Shown here one piece after another: positions 16,819 through 25,592 of a stretch of 59,579 bases of DNA (position 1 is the stretch's first letter; each line of letters opens with the position of its first letter). The DNA comes from Novosphingobium capsulatum NBRC 12533. GTDB taxonomy: Bacteria > Pseudomonadota > Alphaproteobacteria > Sphingomonadales > Sphingomonadaceae. The notes beneath the pieces are model-generated. The model was not told where the DNA came from. It saw only the letters and a program-made list of their open reading frames with translations, and made no database searches. Made by a program: the position numbers and the translations under genes. Location of the stretch: assembly GCF_001598375.1 (NCBI RefSeq), contig NZ_BCYV01000025.1, positions 1 to 59,579 on the forward strand, written 5' to 3'.

Positions 16819-18330
16819 TTGATGATCAAGATTGCTTTCCCGCTGGTGCGGCGCGCATTGCGCGCAACGGCCGCCTACCGCCGCCCCGCTGCCATCTGCA
16901 ACACGCGCCTGTCATATTCCACCGCTAGCGCTGCGGCGGTGAACGGGTTGACGGCTGCATCGATCGAATGGCGCATGGCCGGCCGGCTGGCCATGGCTGT
17001 TGCGCTCGGCGCATTGCTCGCACAGGCGCCGGTTCGGGCCGACGCTCCGCCCGCGACCCAGGCGCCGGATCAAACCGCCGATCAAACCGCGGATCAAATC
17101 TTCGCTATCCATGGCCAATATACGCTGGTGGTGCAGGGCGTGGGCGGTTTCGCTTCCCCGTATTCGGCCGACAACAGCCTCGCCCCGCACCAGGTCAAGG
17201 CCACCAACGATGCCACGCTCTATCTCGGGGTGCGGCCCTGGCGCGGGGCGGAAGTCTGGGTCAATCCCGAAATCGACCAGGGGTTCGGCCTATCCAACAC
17301 GCTGGGCGCAGGCGGGTTTCCCAGCGCAGAGGCCTACAAGGTTGGCCAGTTCAGCCCCTACTTCAAGCTGCAGCGCGCGTTCCTGCGCCAGACTATCGCC
17401 CTGGGCGGTGATGCCCTGGCCGTGGCTGCGGGGCAGAACCAGCTGCGCCTGGCCACTACCGCCAATCGCCTGGTGATCACCGCGGGCAAGATGGGCGTGG
17501 GCGATGTCTTCGACACAAACCGCTATGCCCATGATCCGCGCGGCGATTTCCTCAACTGGTCGCTCGTCGATACCGGCAGCTTCGATTATGCCGCCAACGC
17601 CTGGGGCTATACCTATGGCGTCGCGGCCGAATGGTATCAGGGTCCGTGGACCTTGCGTGCCGGGCTCTACAACCTGTCCCAGGTGCCCAACGGCGTCGCG
17701 CTGGAAAGCAATTTCTCGCAGAACGCGCTGATCGCCGAGGTTGAGCGCCGCTTCACCCTTGCTGGGCATCCCGGCGCCGTGCGCGTCACCGGCTTCCGCA
17801 ACCGTGGCCGCTTTGCCCGGTTCGATGATGCCCTGGCGCTCGCCGCTGCCAGCGGGCAGGCGGTGCCGGATCTCGCGCCGGCGCGGCGGGTGCAGGATCG
17901 CCTTGGCGTGGCGTTCAATGCCGAACAGGAAGTGACCGGCAGCCTCGGCCTGTTCCTGCGCGGCGGGTGGAGCGATGGGCGGATCGAAACCTACGATTTC
18001 ACCGATATCGACCGCACCCTGGCATTCGGTGGCTCGCTGGCCGGCAAGGGCTGGGGACGCCCGCAGGATACCTTCGCCGTTGCCGGCGTCGTCAACGGCA
18101 TATCCGCGGCGCATCAGCGCTGGCTCGCGGCCGGTGGCCTGGGTGTGCTGGTGGGTGACGGCGCGCTGCCCCATCCTGGGACGGAGCAGATCGTGGAAGC
18201 CTATTATGCCTTCCGTCCGGTCGGCTGGGGTTCACTGACGTTCGATTATCAGCACATCGCCAATCCCGGCTACAACCGCGATCGCGGACCGGCCAATATC
18301 TTTGCCTTGCGTGTCCACGCCGGCTTCTGA
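16819..18330 (+). CDS. OprB-family carbohydrate-selective porin
   Basis: 503 residues from an ATG with AAGGA 8 bases upstream. The recognisable signal peptide, however, begins ~52 residues in (MAGRLAMAVALGALLAQAPVRADA, ATG at 16975). The true start is uncertain: either a long extended signal or an annotated extension. A TADQ repeat follows the cleavage region. The remainder has OprB features (HGQYTLVVQG, YLGVRPWRGAEVWVNPEIDQGFG, KVGDVFDTN-like strand, and a C-terminal aromatic Phe). It should form an outer-membrane channel that feeds the ABC transporter encoded next. Confidence 0.85.
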   Translation: MMIKIAFPLVRRALRATAAYRRPAAICNTRLSYSTASAAAVNGLTAASIEWRMAGRLAMAVALGALLAQAPVRADAPPATQAPDQTADQTADQIFAIHGQYTLVVQGVGGFASPYSADNSLAPHQVKATNDATLYLGVRPWRGAEVWVNPEIDQGFGLSNTLGAGGFPSAEAYKVGQFSPYFKLQRAFLRQTIALGGDALAVAAGQNQLRLATTANRLVITAGKMGVGDVFDTNRYAHDPRGDFLNWSLVDTGSFDYAANAWGYTYGVAAEWYQGPWTLRAGLYNLSQVPNGVALESNFSQNALIAEVERRFTLAGHPGAVRVTGFRNRGRFARFDDALALAAASGQAVPDLAPARRVQDRLGVAFNAEQEVTGSLGLFLRGGWSDGRIETYDFTDIDRTLAFGGSLAGKGWGRPQDTFAVAGVVNGISAAHQRWLAAGGLGVLVGDGALPHPGTEQIVEAYYAFRPVGWGSLTFDYQHIANPGYNRDRGPANIFALRVHAGF

Positions 18331-18343
18331 AAGAGCCTGGATC

Positions 18344-20071
18344 ATGACCACCACCCGCCTGCCCAGCTTTTCGCGCATGCTGCGGCTCACCCGCCCGAAC
18401 CGCGAGGATGCGATTGCCTTCGCCATCCTTTCGGGCCTGGCCGTGCTGGTCTTCCGCGCGGCCGAAGGCGCCGTGGCCCCGCTCAGCAGTCTCAATCTCG
18501 AACCTGTCACGCTCGCTCCGGTACATCTGCCCTACTATGCGCTGCGCACCGTGCTGCGGATGTTTGCCGCGCTGCTCGCCTCCACCGTGTTCACGCTGGT
18601 AGTGGCAACGCTGGCGGCGCGCAGCCGCCATGCCGGGCGGCTGATCGTGCCCGCGCTCGATATCCTGCAGTCGGTGCCGATCCTGGGCTTCCTCACGTTC
18701 ACCGTCACGTTCTTCATGAACCTCTTCCCCGGCAACGTGCTGGGGGTGGAACTGGCCAGCGTCTTTGCCATCTTCACCTCGCAGGCGTGGAACATGGCGT
18801 TCAGCTTCTATCAGTCGCTGCGCAGCGTGCCGGGCGATCTGGAGGAAGTGTGCCAGGGCTTTGCCCTCTCACCGGTGCGCCGTTTCCTGCGGCTCGATCT
18901 GCCGTTTGCCACGCCGGCGCTGGTGTGGAACGCGATGATGTCGATGTCGGGCGGCTGGTTCTTCGTGGTGGCATCCGAAGCGATCACCGTGGGCAACACC
19001 ACCGCCACGCTGCCGGGTATCGGTTCCTATCTCGCCATGGCGATCCAGCAGCAGAATTTCCACGCGGTGGGCTGGGCCGTGGGCACGATGGCGCTGGTCA
19101 TCCTGGCCTATGACCAGCTGTTCTTCCGCCCGATCGTAGCCTGGGCCGATCGCTTCCGCTTTGAACAGACCGCCAGCGCTGATGCCCCGCAAAGCTGGTT
19201 TCATGATCTCTTGCGCCGCACCCGCCTGCTGCCTGTGGTGCTGGCGCCGCTGGCCACGCTGGGTCGGGTGCTCCTTGCGCTCGAACCGCGCGCGCGGCGC
19301 CAGCGTGTCGTGGTCGATGGCGCATCCAACCCCTGGCTGGAACGGCTGTGGCAGGCAGGGGTGTGGCTCGGCGTGATCGCGGCGCTCGGCTGGACCGGGC
19401 ACTACGTGCTCACCTCGCTTACCTTGCAAGACATGGCCCAGGCCCTGGGCGACGCCATGATCACCATGGTGCGCGTGATCGTGCTGATCGTGCTGGCCAG
19501 CCTGATCTGGGTGCCGCTGGGCGTAATGATCGGCCTGCGCCCGCGCCTTGCCGAACGGGTTCAGCCAATCGCCCAGTTCCTAGCGGCCTTTCCCGCCAAC
19601 GTGCTGTTTCCCTTTGCCGTCATCGCCATCGTGCGGTTCGGCCTGGCGCCCGATGTGTGGCTGTCGCCGCTGATGATCCTGGGCACGCAGTGGTACATCC
19701 TGTTCAACGTGATCGCCGGGGCCAGCGCCATTCCCAACGACCTGCGCGAAGCGGCCGGCATGTTTGGCGTGCGCGGGTGGCAGTGGTGGCGCCAGGTCGC
19801 GCTGCCCGGCATCTTCCCGTACTATATCACCGGCGCCCTTACCGCGTCGGGCGGATCGTGGAACGCCTCGATCGTCGCCGAAGTGGTCACCTGGGGTGAT
19901 CATCATCTGCGTGCCCATGGCCTTGGCGCCTATATCGCCGATGCCACCACCGCTGGAAACTATCCGCAGGTGGCATTGGGCATCGCGGTGATGAGCCTGT
20001 TCGTGCTCGGCTTCAACCGCCTGGTGTGGCGCCCGCTCTATGCCTTTGGCGAACGCCGCCTGCGCCTCTGA
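18344..20071 (+). CDS. ABC transporter permease, tandem fusion of two membrane domains
   Basis: 575 residues, about twice the usual ABC permease. Two homologous halves each carry an ATPase-contact loop: DLEEVCQGFALSPVRRFL (first) and DLREAAGMFGVRGWQWW (second). Each half has ~5-6 hydrophobic helices. The halves resemble the NitT/TauT (nitrate/sulfonate/taurine) permease family. Thus one polypeptide supplies both membrane domains. The porin ends 14 bases upstream and the ATPase follows 48 bases later. No periplasmic binding protein gene is adjacent, so the substrate is unknown. Confidence 0.87.
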   Translation: MTTTRLPSFSRMLRLTRPNREDAIAFAILSGLAVLVFRAAEGAVAPLSSLNLEPVTLAPVHLPYYALRTVLRMFAALLASTVFTLVVATLAARSRHAGRLIVPALDILQSVPILGFLTFTVTFFMNLFPGNVLGVELASVFAIFTSQAWNMAFSFYQSLRSVPGDLEEVCQGFALSPVRRFLRLDLPFATPALVWNAMMSMSGGWFFVVASEAITVGNTTATLPGIGSYLAMAIQQQNFHAVGWAVGTMALVILAYDQLFFRPIVAWADRFRFEQTASADAPQSWFHDLLRRTRLLPVVLAPLATLGRVLLALEPRARRQRVVVDGASNPWLERLWQAGVWLGVIAALGWTGHYVLTSLTLQDMAQALGDAMITMVRVIVLIVLASLIWVPLGVMIGLRPRLAERVQPIAQFLAAFPANVLFPFAVIAIVRFGLAPDVWLSPLMILGTQWYILFNVIAGASAIPNDLREAAGMFGVRGWQWWRQVALPGIFPYYITGALTASGGSWNASIVAEVVTWGDHHLRAHGLGAYIADATTAGNYPQVALGIAVMSLFVLGFNRLVWRPLYAFGERRLRL

Positions 20072-20119
20072 CTGCCCGCCTTTTCCCTGTCCCTGGCTTA
20101 TCGTTTTCGGAGTATCCCC

Positions 20120-21427
20120 ATGGCAACTCTCCTGCCGCCCCAGCCGCTGATCGAGGTCAAGGGCCTGAACCATTTCTATGGTCCGCCGCCCGGTGGCCAT
20201 CTCGTGCTCGAAAACGTCGATCTCACGCTCTACCAGAACGAGGTCGTCGGGCTGCTCGGCCGCTCCGGCTCGGGCAAGTCCACGCTGCTGCGCTCGATCG
20301 CCGGCCTGATCCATCCGCGCCAGGGCACCGTTGCGCGTATCGCCAGCGAGGATTGCCCCGATCCCAGCGTAGCCATGGTGTTCCAGACCTTCGCCCTGTT
20401 TCCCTGGCTCACCGTGCTGCAAAACGTGGAACTGGGGCTCGAGGCGCAAAAGGTGCCGGCCGCCGAACGCCGTAGCCGCGCGCTGGCCGCGATCGACCTG
20501 ATCGGCCTCGATGGCTTTGAAAATGCCTATCCCAAGGAACTGTCGGGCGGCATGCGCCAGCGCGTCGGCCTGGCGCGCGCGCTGGTGGTCAATCCCTCGC
20601 TCCTGCTGATGGATGAACCCTTTTCCGCGCTCGACGTGCTTACCGCCGAAACGCTGCGCACCGATCTGCTCGATCTCTGGTCGGAAGGGCGCATGCCGAT
20701 CAAGTCGATCCTGATCGTCACCCACAATATCGAGGAAGCGGTGCAGATGTGCGATCGCATCCTGGTGTTCTCGTCCAACCCCGGCCGCGTCGTGGCCGAG
20801 ATCAAGGTGGATATTCCCCGCCCGCGCGACCGACTCGATCCACCGTTCCGCGCGCTCGTCGATGACATCTATGCGCGGATGACCGCCCGCCCGGCCGATG
20901 CCGCCCGCCCGCGTGAAGGGGTGTTCCCCGGCACTGGCATCGCCATGGTCCTGCCGCATGTGTCCACCAACACGCTGGCCGGCCTGATCGAAGAGGTCGA
21001 CGGTACCCCGTTCAACGGCCGCGCCAGCATGGCCGAACTGGCTGATTCCCTCAATTTCGAGATCGACGATCTCTTCCCCATGGCCGAAACCCTGCAACTG
21101 CTGCGCTTTGCCGAACTGCGCGGGGCCGAACTGCTGCTCACGCCCGCGGCGCGCCGCTATGCCCAGGCCGATGTCGATCACCGCAAGGCGATGTTCGGAG
21201 AGGCGCTGCTCGCCCACGTTCCGCTCGCCGGCCACATCCGCCGCATCCTTGATGAACGCGCCAGCCACAAGGCCCCCGCGCGCCGCTTCCGCGACGAGCT
21301 GGAGGACCACATGAGCCCGGATTTCGCCAGCGAAACGCTCAAGACCGTGACCAACTGGGGCCGCTACGCCGAAGTCTTCACCTACCACGAGGATGACGAC
21401 CAGTTCAGCCTGGATGATCCGCAATAA
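20120..21427 (+). CDS. ABC transporter ATP-binding protein with AAA-associated C-terminal domain
   Basis: 435 residues. The nucleotide-binding domain has Walker A at ~47-54 (GRSGSGKS), Q-loop VFQTFALFPW at ~88-97, signature LSGGMRQ at ~141-147, Walker B LLLMDEPFSALD at ~161-172 and the switch region TVTHN-like (VTHNIEEAV). Residues ~275-435 form an extra region with ASMAELADSLNFEIDDLFP and VTNWGRYAEVF. This matches the AAA-associated C-terminal domain found on some NitT/TauT-type ATPases, whose role is unknown to me. It completes the porin-permease-ATPase operon. Confidence 0.87.
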   Translation: MATLLPPQPLIEVKGLNHFYGPPPGGHLVLENVDLTLYQNEVVGLLGRSGSGKSTLLRSIAGLIHPRQGTVARIASEDCPDPSVAMVFQTFALFPWLTVLQNVELGLEAQKVPAAERRSRALAAIDLIGLDGFENAYPKELSGGMRQRVGLARALVVNPSLLLMDEPFSALDVLTAETLRTDLLDLWSEGRMPIKSILIVTHNIEEAVQMCDRILVFSSNPGRVVAEIKVDIPRPRDRLDPPFRALVDDIYARMTARPADAARPREGVFPGTGIAMVLPHVSTNTLAGLIEEVDGTPFNGRASMAELADSLNFEIDDLFPMAETLQLLRFAELRGAELLLTPAARRYAQADVDHRKAMFGEALLAHVPLAGHIRRILDERASHKAPARRFRDELEDHMSPDFASETLKTVTNWGRYAEVFTYHEDDDQFSLDDPQ

Positions 21428-21508
21428 TCCGGCGTGGGGCACTACGCGCGCCTACCGGATTTGCGGGTATGAAGAAGGAATGGGAGCGGAAAAGACTTGG
21501 GGGAATGC

Positions 21509-21579
21509 CGCCGGTGAAGGGAATCGAACCCTCGTATTCAGCTTGGGAAGCTGCTGCTCTACCATTGAGCTACACCCGC
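21509..21579 (-). tRNA. tRNA-Gly (CCC)
   Basis: On the minus strand: acceptor 5' arm GCGGGTG, D-arm GCTC AATGGTA GAGC, anticodon arm CAGC TTCCCAA GCTG with anticodon CCC, T-arm AGGGT TCGATTC (T-loop), then 3' acceptor CACCGGC. Reads glycine GGG codons. The acceptor pair at position 3-70 is G-G, a mismatch, and no CCA is encoded (GGCA follows the acceptor). It is probably a functional gene of a normal type, but the acceptor end departs from expectation. Confidence 0.85.
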
Positions 21580-21616
21580 TCGGGTGCGGCGCGATTGCCA
21601 CAGGGGGGCGGGGCGG

Positions 21617-23722
21617 TCAACCGTCTTGTTTGGCGCCTGCGGCAAGGTCGGGCAGGGTCTGCGGGGTCAGCACCTGGGGCAGCTTGGTGGGGGTTGCGGC
21701 GCCCGGCGCATACCACAGGTAGAGCGGCACGCCCGCCGCGCCCTGGGCTGTCAGGAAGGTGGTGATCGCCGGATCGGCCCGCGTCCAATCGCCCACGATC
21801 ACCTGCACGCCGGCCTTGGCAAAGGCCTTGGCGGTGGTGTCGCGATCGATCGCCACGCTTTCGTTGACCTTGCACGACAGGCACCAGTCTGCGGTGAAAT
21901 AGAGGAACACCGGCTTGCCGCTGGCGCGCGCGCGATCGAGCGCGGCCTGGCTGAACGGCTGCGTGCCGGGCAGCCCTTCACCTTGCGTTGCGGGCTTTGC
22001 GGCAAGGCGCGGGGCGCCGAGCAGGGCGGCAGCGATGAGCGCGATCGCCACTGGGGCCAGCCACGCCAGCACGGTTCGGCCCTGGCGCCGCTGCCGTTCG
22101 GCCATGACCAACACGATCAGCAGTGCCACGGCCAGCGCCAGCGCTGCGCCCATCAGGCCAAGGCCACCCTGGCGCCAGGCCAGCCACAGCAGCGCCGCCA
22201 CCGTCAGCCCCATGGGTACGGCCATGGCGCGACGGAAGCGGTCCATCCACGGGCCGGGGCGCGGCAGGATGCGGCGTAGCGGCGGCACGAAGCCGATCAA
22301 CAGGAACGGCAGCGCCAGGCCCAGGCCCAGCGCGGCAAACACGGCCAGCCCCGCCACTGGCGGCAGTACCAGCGCCACGCCCATGGCGGCCGCCATGAAC
22401 GGCCCGGTGCATGGCGTCGCCACGAAGGCCGCCAGCAGCCCGGTGCCAAAGGCGCCGCCCACCGTGCCGGCACTGGCGCCGCTGCGCGAGACAGACAGAC
22501 CTGGCAGTTCATAGAGCCCGGCAAAGTTTGCCGTGATCGCCGTCGCCAGCAAGACCAGCAAGGCCACCACGCCCGGGTTTTGCAACTGGAATGCCCAGCC
22601 CACCTGCGCCCCGCCGGCGCGCAAGGCCAGCAGTGCAGCGCCCAGCGCGAGGCAGGCCAGGATCACCCCGGCGCTATAGGCCAGCCCTTCGGCTTGGGCA
22701 TGCCGGCTGTTGCCACGTGCCAGCGCCATGGCCTTGAGGCTGAGGATCGGGAATACGCAGGGCATGATGTTGAGGATCAGGCCGCCGGCCAGCGCCCCCA
22801 GCATGGCCAGCACCAGCGTGCGCCAGGAAAACGGTGTCTGCGCGCTGCCGCCGATCGGCGTGCCGCCCTTGGGCACCGCGCCGGGCACGGTCGTGATCGC
22901 CAGACCGCCAGCGCCAGGGCCCAGCGCCAGCACGCCCGAAATGCTTTGCGGATGCTCGGCCATGGCACCTTTGGCCCGCGCCAGAGTGACGATCAGCCGA
23001 TCGCCCTGCCGGGCAAAGGCCTGGGGCGCGGCATAATCGATCACGCCCTGGCCAGCGATGAAGAAGTGCGGATCGGCAATGCGCGCGGTCGCGGGGAAGG
23101 GGATGGCGAGCGCGAGGCCGGTGGGCGTTGCCTCAAACTTCCCCTGCTGGTCGAGCCGTGCCGGCAGGGCGGCGCGCCACGCGGCAAAGCGGGCGTCCTT
23201 GGGGCCATCGCCCACGGCGATCGTGCCCATCAGGCTGGCGCGTTCGGGCACGCAGATCTGGTTGGTGCAAGCCAGCCACTGCGCCTTGGCGCTGACCGGC
23301 AGGGTGCTGCCCGGCTGCGCATCAGTTGGCACCGTCACCGGCACCAGCACGGCATAGGCCTGTTCATAGACGTGGTTCATCAATCCCTGCAGGACCAGGG
23401 TCTGCGGCACGGGAAACTGCAGGTCGCCAGCCTTGGCCCCGGCCGGCAGGCTCCAGTCGAGCGACAGCGGCAGGCCAGCGTCGCCCGGATTGGTCCAATA
23501 GCCGTGCCAGCCCGCCTCTGGCTGCATCAGCACGGCCATCGTCACGGTCTGGCCCGGTTGGGCGGGCCCCTCCGCTAGCAGCGTGGCGCGGATATGCGGG
23601 GCGCTGCCGCTTTCGTTCTGGGCCTGGAGCGGCTGGGCGCCGAGCAGGGCCATCGGCAAGAGCCACAAGACTGCAACAATTGCGCGCAATGGCGGGGTCA
23701 GTTGCGCCAGGGCGCCCGTCAT
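21617..23722 (-). CDS. dsbD: DsbD-type thiol:disulfide interchange protein
   Basis: 701 residues from an ATG with GGAAGAG just upstream (a longer frame to 24112 lacks support). A signal peptide is followed by the periplasmic N-terminal domain with the Cys pair (LACTNQICVP), then about eight membrane helices with the key Cys residues in LNIMPCVFPILSLK and ATPCTGPFM, and a C-terminal thioredoxin domain with CxxC at ~614-617 (ADWCLSCK). It carries electrons from cytoplasmic thioredoxin to periplasmic targets. It is transcribed divergently from the phosphatase gene. Confidence 0.9.
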   Translation of the reverse strand: MTGALAQLTPPLRAIVAVLWLLPMALLGAQPLQAQNESGSAPHIRATLLAEGPAQPGQTVTMAVLMQPEAGWHGYWTNPGDAGLPLSLDWSLPAGAKAGDLQFPVPQTLVLQGLMNHVYEQAYAVLVPVTVPTDAQPGSTLPVSAKAQWLACTNQICVPERASLMGTIAVGDGPKDARFAAWRAALPARLDQQGKFEATPTGLALAIPFPATARIADPHFFIAGQGVIDYAAPQAFARQGDRLIVTLARAKGAMAEHPQSISGVLALGPGAGGLAITTVPGAVPKGGTPIGGSAQTPFSWRTLVLAMLGALAGGLILNIMPCVFPILSLKAMALARGNSRHAQAEGLAYSAGVILACLALGAALLALRAGGAQVGWAFQLQNPGVVALLVLLATAITANFAGLYELPGLSVSRSGASAGTVGGAFGTGLLAAFVATPCTGPFMAAAMGVALVLPPVAGLAVFAALGLGLALPFLLIGFVPPLRRILPRPGPWMDRFRRAMAVPMGLTVAALLWLAWRQGGLGLMGAALALAVALLIVLVMAERQRRQGRTVLAWLAPVAIALIAAALLGAPRLAAKPATQGEGLPGTQPFSQAALDRARASGKPVFLYFTADWCLSCKVNESVAIDRDTTAKAFAKAGVQVIVGDWTRADPAITTFLTAQGAAGVPLYLWYAPGAATPTKLPQVLTPQTLPDLAAGAKQDG

Positions 23723-23894
23723 GCTCTTCCAGAATCGCTGCAACAGGGGCACACGCTCTCCGTTTCCGGCGCGAAAGATCATTCTAACGCCCGCGCGATG
23801 TAAGGCACATGGCCGGCGTCGTCCAGAACGCCTCTTGGTGAATACCCCAAGGGCGGGATGGACAAGGCCGGCGGCATTCCGTTGAGGTAACTTC

Positions 23895-25592
23895 ATGCGA
23901 AACAAACCGGTCCTGACATCCGCCCTGATCACCCTTGCGGCAACCCTGGTGATGGCGCCCGCCACGTCCATCGCCGCGCCAGCCGCCGCGCCGCAGCCTG
24001 CCGCCGCGCCGGCACCCAGCGCCGCCGTCACCACGCCGCCGCGCCTGGTGATCGCACTGGCGATGGACCAGTTCTCGGCCGATCTGTTTGCCGAATATCG
24101 CAGCCACTTCACCGGCGGCCTGGCGCGGCTGGCCAGCGGCGCGGTGTTCCCAGCCGGCTATCAAAGCCATGCCGCCACCGAAACCTGCCCCGGCCACTCC
24201 ACCCTGCTCACCGGCAATCGCCCGGCCCACACCGGCATCATCGCCAATACCTGGATCGATCAATCCGCCGCGCGGGCCAAGAAAGAGGTCTATTGCGCCG
24301 AGGATGAAACCCGCGCTGCCGCCGATCCCAAGGACTACGTCGCCAGCGTCGGCCACCTTCTGGTGCCTACCCTGGGCGAGCGGATGAAGCAGCAGTGGCC
24401 GGCCGCGCGCAACGTGGCGGTTTCGGGCAAGGACCGCGCCGCCCTGATGATGGGCGGCCATGTGATCGACCAGGTGTGGTGGTGGAAGAACAACGGCTTC
24501 GTCACGCTCGATGGCCGGGCCGGCATTCCCGCCGCCGCGCAGGAAAATGCCACCGTGGCCAAGCTCCTCGCCAAGGGCGCCCCGGCGCTGCCGCTGCCGG
24601 CGTTCTGCGCGGCGCGCGAAGGCGCGGTGCAGGCTGGCAGTGCCACGGTCGGCACCGGGCATTTCGCCCTGGCGGCGGGCGATACCACGGCGTTCCGTGC
24701 CTCGCCCCGCCTCGATCAGGCGACGCTCGATCTCGCGCTCAAGCTGGTGGACGCGATGAAGCTGGGCAAGGGCCCGGCGCCCGACATGCTCGCCGTCAGC
24801 CTGTCGGCAACCGATTACGTGGGCCACAGCACCGGCACGCAGGGGCCGGAAATGTGCATCCAACTGGCCACTGTCGACCAGGCGCTGGGCGCGTTCTTTG
24901 CCGCGCTCGATGCGCGCGGCATCGATTACGGCGTGGTGCTTTCGGCCGACCATGGCGGCTTTGACATGCCCGAGCGACAAAACCGCGAGGCGATGCCGCA
25001 GGTCGCCCGCGCCGAGATGGCGCTATCGCCCAAGGCCTTGAGCGAAAAGGTCGCGGCCAAGCTCGGCTTGCCGGCCAAGGGCCTGATCCTGGGCGATGGC
25101 ACTGCCGGCGATTTCTGGGTCGATGCCGCGCTGCCCGATGCGGAAAAGACCACCGTGGTGGAAACTGCCCGTGCCATCCTGCTGGCCCACCCGCAGGTGG
25201 CCGCCGTGTTCACCGCCCCCGAAATCGCCGCGACGCCGATGCCGTCCGGCTCGCCCGAAACCTGGAGCCTGATCCAGCGCGCCCGCGCTTCGTTCTATGG
25301 TCCGCGCTCGGGCGATTTCGTGGTGATGCTCAAGCGCGGGGTCATGGCGCTGCCGCAACCGGGGCCGGGCTATGTCGCCACCCATGGTTCGCCGTGGGAT
25401 TATGACCGCCGCGTGCCGATCCTGTTCTGGCGCAAGGGCATGACCGGGTTTGAACAGCCTTCGCCCGTTGAAACAGTGGACATTGCCCCCACCCTTTCGG
25501 CATGGATCAATTTGCCGGCGCCGCAAGGCGCCTATGACGGTCGCTGCCTTGATCTCGATCCGGGGCCGGGCAGTACCTGTGGAGTGAAGTGA
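23895..25592 (+). CDS. phoK: Secreted alkaline phosphatase, PhoK-like
   Basis: 565 residues with an N-terminal signal peptide, an Ala/Pro-rich spacer, then a phosphodiesterase/alkaline-phosphatase fold. The metal-binding MDQF (Asp ~58), the Thr nucleophile in ATETCPGHSTLLTG (~97), SATDYVGHSTG and the metal site SADHGG are all present. Sphingomonads are known for PhoK, a highly active secreted alkaline phosphatase of this family. Several Cys residues suggest disulfides. Its stop overlaps the start of the next gene (TGATG). Confidence 0.85.
   Translation: MRNKPVLTSALITLAATLVMAPATSIAAPAAAPQPAAAPAPSAAVTTPPRLVIALAMDQFSADLFAEYRSHFTGGLARLASGAVFPAGYQSHAATETCPGHSTLLTGNRPAHTGIIANTWIDQSAARAKKEVYCAEDETRAAADPKDYVASVGHLLVPTLGERMKQQWPAARNVAVSGKDRAALMMGGHVIDQVWWWKNNGFVTLDGRAGIPAAAQENATVAKLLAKGAPALPLPAFCAAREGAVQAGSATVGTGHFALAAGDTTAFRASPRLDQATLDLALKLVDAMKLGKGPAPDMLAVSLSATDYVGHSTGTQGPEMCIQLATVDQALGAFFAALDARGIDYGVVLSADHGGFDMPERQNREAMPQVARAEMALSPKALSEKVAAKLGLPAKGLILGDGTAGDFWVDAALPDAEKTTVVETARAILLAHPQVAAVFTAPEIAATPMPSGSPETWSLIQRARASFYGPRSGDFVVMLKRGVMALPQPGPGYVATHGSPWDYDRRVPILFWRKGMTGFEQPSPVETVDIAPTLSAWINLPAPQGAYDGRCLDLDPGPGSTCGVK

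Noticed and set aside
23723..24112. N-terminal extension of the DsbD frame by 130 residues
   Set aside because: It overlaps the start of the divergent phosphatase gene, while a good ribosome site and signal peptide support the ATG at 23722.
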